A DNA stretch of 7,883 bases from an uncultured Treponema sp. Lineage in GTDB: Bacteria; Spirochaetota; Spirochaetia; Treponematales; Treponemataceae. The stretch is taken from positions 1-7,883 of the forward strand of contig CAMWPF010000057.1 in assembly GCA_947176045.1 (NCBI GenBank). The letters are read 5' to 3'. The notes under the pieces were generated by a model. The model had not been told where the DNA came from. It saw only the letters and a list, made by a program, of their open reading frames with translations, and did no database searches. Below, one piece after another: positions 6,130 through 7,883 of the stretch (its first letter is position 1; every line of letters begins with the position of its first letter). A program made the position numbers and the translations under genes.

Positions 6130-6171
6130 GCCCCAAAAATGGGCTTAAAATGCCGTTTTTCGGGCTTTTTT
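6130..6171 (+). terminator. Intrinsic terminator after the terminase gene
   Basis: Bases 6130-6139 (GCCCCAAAAA) pair with 6156-6165 (TTTTTCGGGC) except for one C-C mismatch. Inside, GGC (6142-6144) pairs with GCC (6152-6154) around a 7-base loop. Six T follow at once (6166-6171). It ends rightward transcription of the packaging operon, before the flippase that converges on it. On the minus strand A bases follow the hairpin, so it should act in one direction only. Confidence 0.75.
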
Positions 6172-6285
6172 GCATTTTTTGATAAACATTTGATTTTTTG
6201 CGGCTTTCGAGGGATAAGTCTTTTATTTACAACAATTTAGCTGATTTTCCGCGGCGCAACCGGGATTCCCATTTCTCATGCTAAA
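6172..6285. other. AT-rich spacer, probable prophage/host junction
   Basis: No gene is seen here. Composition shifts sharply from the GC-rich phage genes. TTTTTTG recurs (6166-6172, 6175-6181, 6194-6200). Mu-type ends finish in CA at the right, and several CA steps are available, so the exact end cannot be chosen. The right half holds part of an inverted repeat that reaches the flippase stop region. Confidence 0.4.
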
Positions 6286-6287
6286 TT
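6234..6287. repeat. Inverted repeat at the flippase 3' end
   Basis: AATTTAGC (6234-6241) is the exact reverse complement of GCTAAATT (6280-6287). The pairing extends inward by TGA (6242-6244) with TCA (6276-6278) after a one-base bulge. It lies just past the ancestral flippase stop on the minus strand and could form a transcript-end hairpin, but no T run follows it. Confidence 0.5.
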
Positions 6288-6304
6288 ACAGATGTTTCTC
6301 CCGT

Positions 6305-7726
6305 TTATTTTTTGATTCCAATTTTTTTCTTGCTATCTGTACAATTTGTGCGAAATTCTTTCCGTACATGGCGCAGACTGCCAGAAACAGCGCGCCGCCC
6401 GCCGCACAGCTCCACGCCGCAGGCTTTTTCGTCCGCAAGCACAAGGGCGCACTGGACGACAAGAAGCGCATAGGCGGCGCAGTCCTTTGCAAGGGAGACA
6501 TTCAGACGCATTATCTTTTTTGCCCGGCGCATCCTCATGACCCAGACAAGGGTATAGCTTGCGAGCGTCGCGGCAGCCGCGCCCATCGCTCCGACGAGAC
6601 GAATCAGGACGACGTTCAGCACGATGTTCAGCAATGCGCCCGCCGCGCTTGAGACGGCAAACGACTTTGAGTCCCGCACCGCCGCGAAGATTCCGCCCAG
6701 ATAGCCGGACATCGCGCCGAACACCGACGCAACAAGCAGGAACGGCACGAACCGCCACGCCCCGTAGAAGTCGTTCGCATACAGAATCCGCGCCATCGGA
6801 CGGGCGCACACAATCAGAAGCGAGCAGAGGCAGACCATGCACGCGTTGTACAGCCCGTACATCCTTGAGAAGAACCCGCTCCTGTCATTGCCGTCGAAGT
6901 CCTGCACGGCAGAAAGCGTCCATGCCTGGCTGAATATGCCATGAAGCATATTTAGTACCGAGGGAATCTTGTACGCGACGGAATAGATTCCGTTCTGCAC
7001 GACTCCGCAGAGCCATGCAACAATGTAGCGGTCGGAGACGGAGTTCACCCACCATGAGACGGAGTTGAGCATCATCGGGCATGAGTAGGAGAGCATCTCC
7101 CTTCCAAGATTCTGTTCCCGCCTTCCTGTCCTGACGAGACTGAGAATCCTGAGTGAGACGCACAGGTAGACTGACTGGACGAGCGCGCCGCCGATGAAGG
7201 CAAGGTAGTACCCCGCAAGCCCCATGCGGAGCGGAAGCAGAAGGACGAGGTTCAGGGCAATCACCACGGCGGAACACAGGACCCCCGAGACGGAGACGTC
7301 CCGTATCCTGTCAAGCCCGCGCGCGCAGCTCAAAAGCAGCTGGCTCAGGCCGCTCAGGGCGAACATCAGGAAAAGGAACAGCGGATACTCATTGAAAAGC
7401 GGCAGGAAGCTGAAGGCATGGTTTGCGCAGACTGCCGCCGCAAAAACTGCAAGGGAGCACAGGTAGCATTTCAGCCCTACGGAAACAACGCACTCCCGCG
7501 GGTTTTTCCTGTCCAGAAGAAAAATCGTTGCCGAGTCGGCGATGTTCAGCGTCAGGACCGGCACAAACAGGCTGACCGTTACGGAGTACAGGTCATACGT
7601 TCCGTACTCAGCGGAGGTCAGAACCCTCGTGTACAGAGGCACAAGGAAGAATCCCAGTATCTTTGTCCCGAACTGCCCGGCAGTGAGGCGGAGAATGTTT
7701 TTTGCGAGGTATCGTTTTCCCCTCAA
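6305..7726 (-). CDS. Wzx-type polysaccharide (O-antigen/repeat-unit) flippase with frameshifted C-terminus
   Basis: Inner-membrane protein expected to flip lipid-linked sugar units across the membrane. The frame gives 473 residues with many hydrophobic helices. The N-terminal signature is GFFLVPLYTRVLTSAEYGTYD (25-45), and the central one is WWVNSVSDRYIVAWL...GIYSVAYKIP (225-255). The start is TTG 7726-7724: the conserved domain begins a few residues later, no ATG is available, and TTG overlaps the TGA of the upstream frame. The last 30 residues (from RRAVSG at 444) are polar and unlike the family. Dropping one G from the GGG at 6400-6398 restores GALFLAVCAMYGKNF, a good terminal helix, then a basic tail ending at TAA 6288-6286 (479 residues). 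It is therefore probably a recent frameshift or a sequence error. Its base composition is more moderate than the phage's, consistent with host DNA. Confidence 0.85.
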   Translation of the reverse strand: MRGKRYLAKNILRLTAGQFGTKILGFFLVPLYTRVLTSAEYGTYDLYSVTVSLFVPVLTLNIADSATIFLLDRKNPRECVVSVGLKCYLCSLAVFAAAVCANHAFSFLPLFNEYPLFLFLMFALSGLSQLLLSCARGLDRIRDVSVSGVLCSAVVIALNLVLLLPLRMGLAGYYLAFIGGALVQSVYLCVSLRILSLVRTGRREQNLGREMLSYSCPMMLNSVSWWVNSVSDRYIVAWLCGVVQNGIYSVAYKIPSVLNMLHGIFSQAWTLSAVQDFDGNDRSGFFSRMYGLYNACMVCLCSLLIVCARPMARILYANDFYGAWRFVPFLLVASVFGAMSGYLGGIFAAVRDSKSFAVSSAAGALLNIVLNVVLIRLVGAMGAAAATLASYTLVWVMRMRRAKKIMRLNVSLAKDCAAYALLVVQCALVLADEKACGVELCGGRRAVSGSLRHVRKEFRTNCTDSKKKIGIKK

Positions 7727-7883
7727 AGCTCCGCTCCCGCCAGGGGAACGTTCCGTGCGATACGCGATGTGCTTGTCATAGTCCGCCGGTTTCCTCCTAG
7801 CTTTCCGTTTTCTTCCATATATTTACGGCAGTTCCACTCCCACAGAACGCCGGGCAGCGCAAACAGCCTGTCCGAACCGTTCC
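7723..7883 (-). CDS. C-terminal end of an unidentified upstream gene (partial)
   Basis: Reading leftward from the window edge, one frame is open for 52 codons to TGA 7725-7723, starting NGSDRLFALPGVLWEWNCRKYMEENGKL and ending LAGAEL. The first half looks protein-like (aromatic, mixed helix); the second half (GGNRRTMTSTSRIARNVP) is less convincing. Its stop overlaps the flippase TTG as TTGA, suggesting coupled translation in a polysaccharide operon. An AGGAGG near 7803-7798 is not well placed for any ATG of the flippase frame. I do not recognise the family. Confidence 0.4.
   Translation of the reverse strand, partial: NGSDRLFALPGVLWEWNCRKYMEENGKLGGNRRTMTSTSRIARNVPLAGAEL

Larger units (their letters stand above)
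1..6171. mobile_element. Mu-like prophage, right-hand portion (left end outside the window)
   Basis: The genes recognised between 1 and 6100 are the head-packaging set of Mu-like phages: F-like head protein, DUF935 portal, gp26-like, gp27-like (DUF3486) and gp28-like large terminase, with small membrane and lysis-type proteins among them. The high-GC phage block ends after the terminase and its terminator at 6171. An AT-rich spacer and a polysaccharide flippase gene follow. No transposase, repressor, capsid or tail gene is in view, so transposable behaviour is inferred from family relationships only. The right boundary is approximate: terminal sequences and the short target duplication cannot be verified with one end visible. 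Confidence 0.8.

Noticed and set aside
5506..6240. 244-codon plus-strand frame overlapping the terminase 3' half and the terminator
   Set aside because: It runs out of frame through the nuclease domain and then through the terminator hairpin; no motif or ribosome site.
6885..7277. Alternative frames inside the flippase
   Set aside because: The flippase frame carries the membrane helices and family signatures; the others are Arg- and Cys-rich shadows.
1..7883. CRISPR array, tRNA, rRNA or insertion sequence
   Set aside because: No regularly spaced repeats, no cloverleaf-like or ribosomal RNA sequence, and no transposase frame was seen in the window.

Overview
The window holds one side of a Mu-like (transposable-phage type) prophage, about 1 to 6171, and next to it, on the right, what looks like chromosomal DNA of a surface-polysaccharide locus (about 6290 to 7883). 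The phage part is very GC-rich. The composition changes abruptly after 6100 to an AT-rich spacer and then to a more moderate gene. The host cannot be named from the sequence. A Wzx-type flippase and a spanin-like overlapping gene pair fit a diderm bacterium; a spirochaete such as Treponema is only a guess.

Layout. On the minus strand, reading leftward, are a DUF935 portal protein (Mu gp29-like, 701-1915) and a Mu F/gp30-like minor head protein (1-701, cut by the window edge). They are joined by a TGATG stop/start overlap. A 105-bp divergent intergenic region (1916-2020) has a perfect 15-bp inverted repeat at its centre. On the plus strand, reading rightward, are a YkuD-like cysteine-motif protein (2021), a small two-helix holin-like protein (2600), two overlapping small membrane proteins (2832, 2992), a transmembrane/coiled-coil protein (3360), a Mu gp26-like winged-helix protein (3733), a DUF3486/gp27-like small terminase (4026) and the large terminase (4562-6100). 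The operon ends in a convincing intrinsic terminator (6130-6171). Several genes overlap by TGATG, so the rightward set is probably one translationally coupled lysis-and-packaging operon.

In Mu the corresponding genes (lysis, 23-28, 29, 30) all run the same way. Here the lysis-to-terminase block is inverted relative to portal and F, so the terminase sits at the outer edge of the element, beside host DNA. The phage/host junction should lie in about 6172-6285, but it cannot be fixed without the left end.

Right of the junction, a flippase gene runs leftward (TTG start at 7726). Its last membrane helix is apparently lost through a one-base insertion in a G run near 6398-6400. The end of another leftward reading frame overlaps its start.

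The points most worth a second look are: the A-rich slippery sequence exactly where portal and F change frame, the symmetric divergent control region, the inverted packaging block, the YkuD-like protein where Mu has its lysozyme, and the flippase frameshift.
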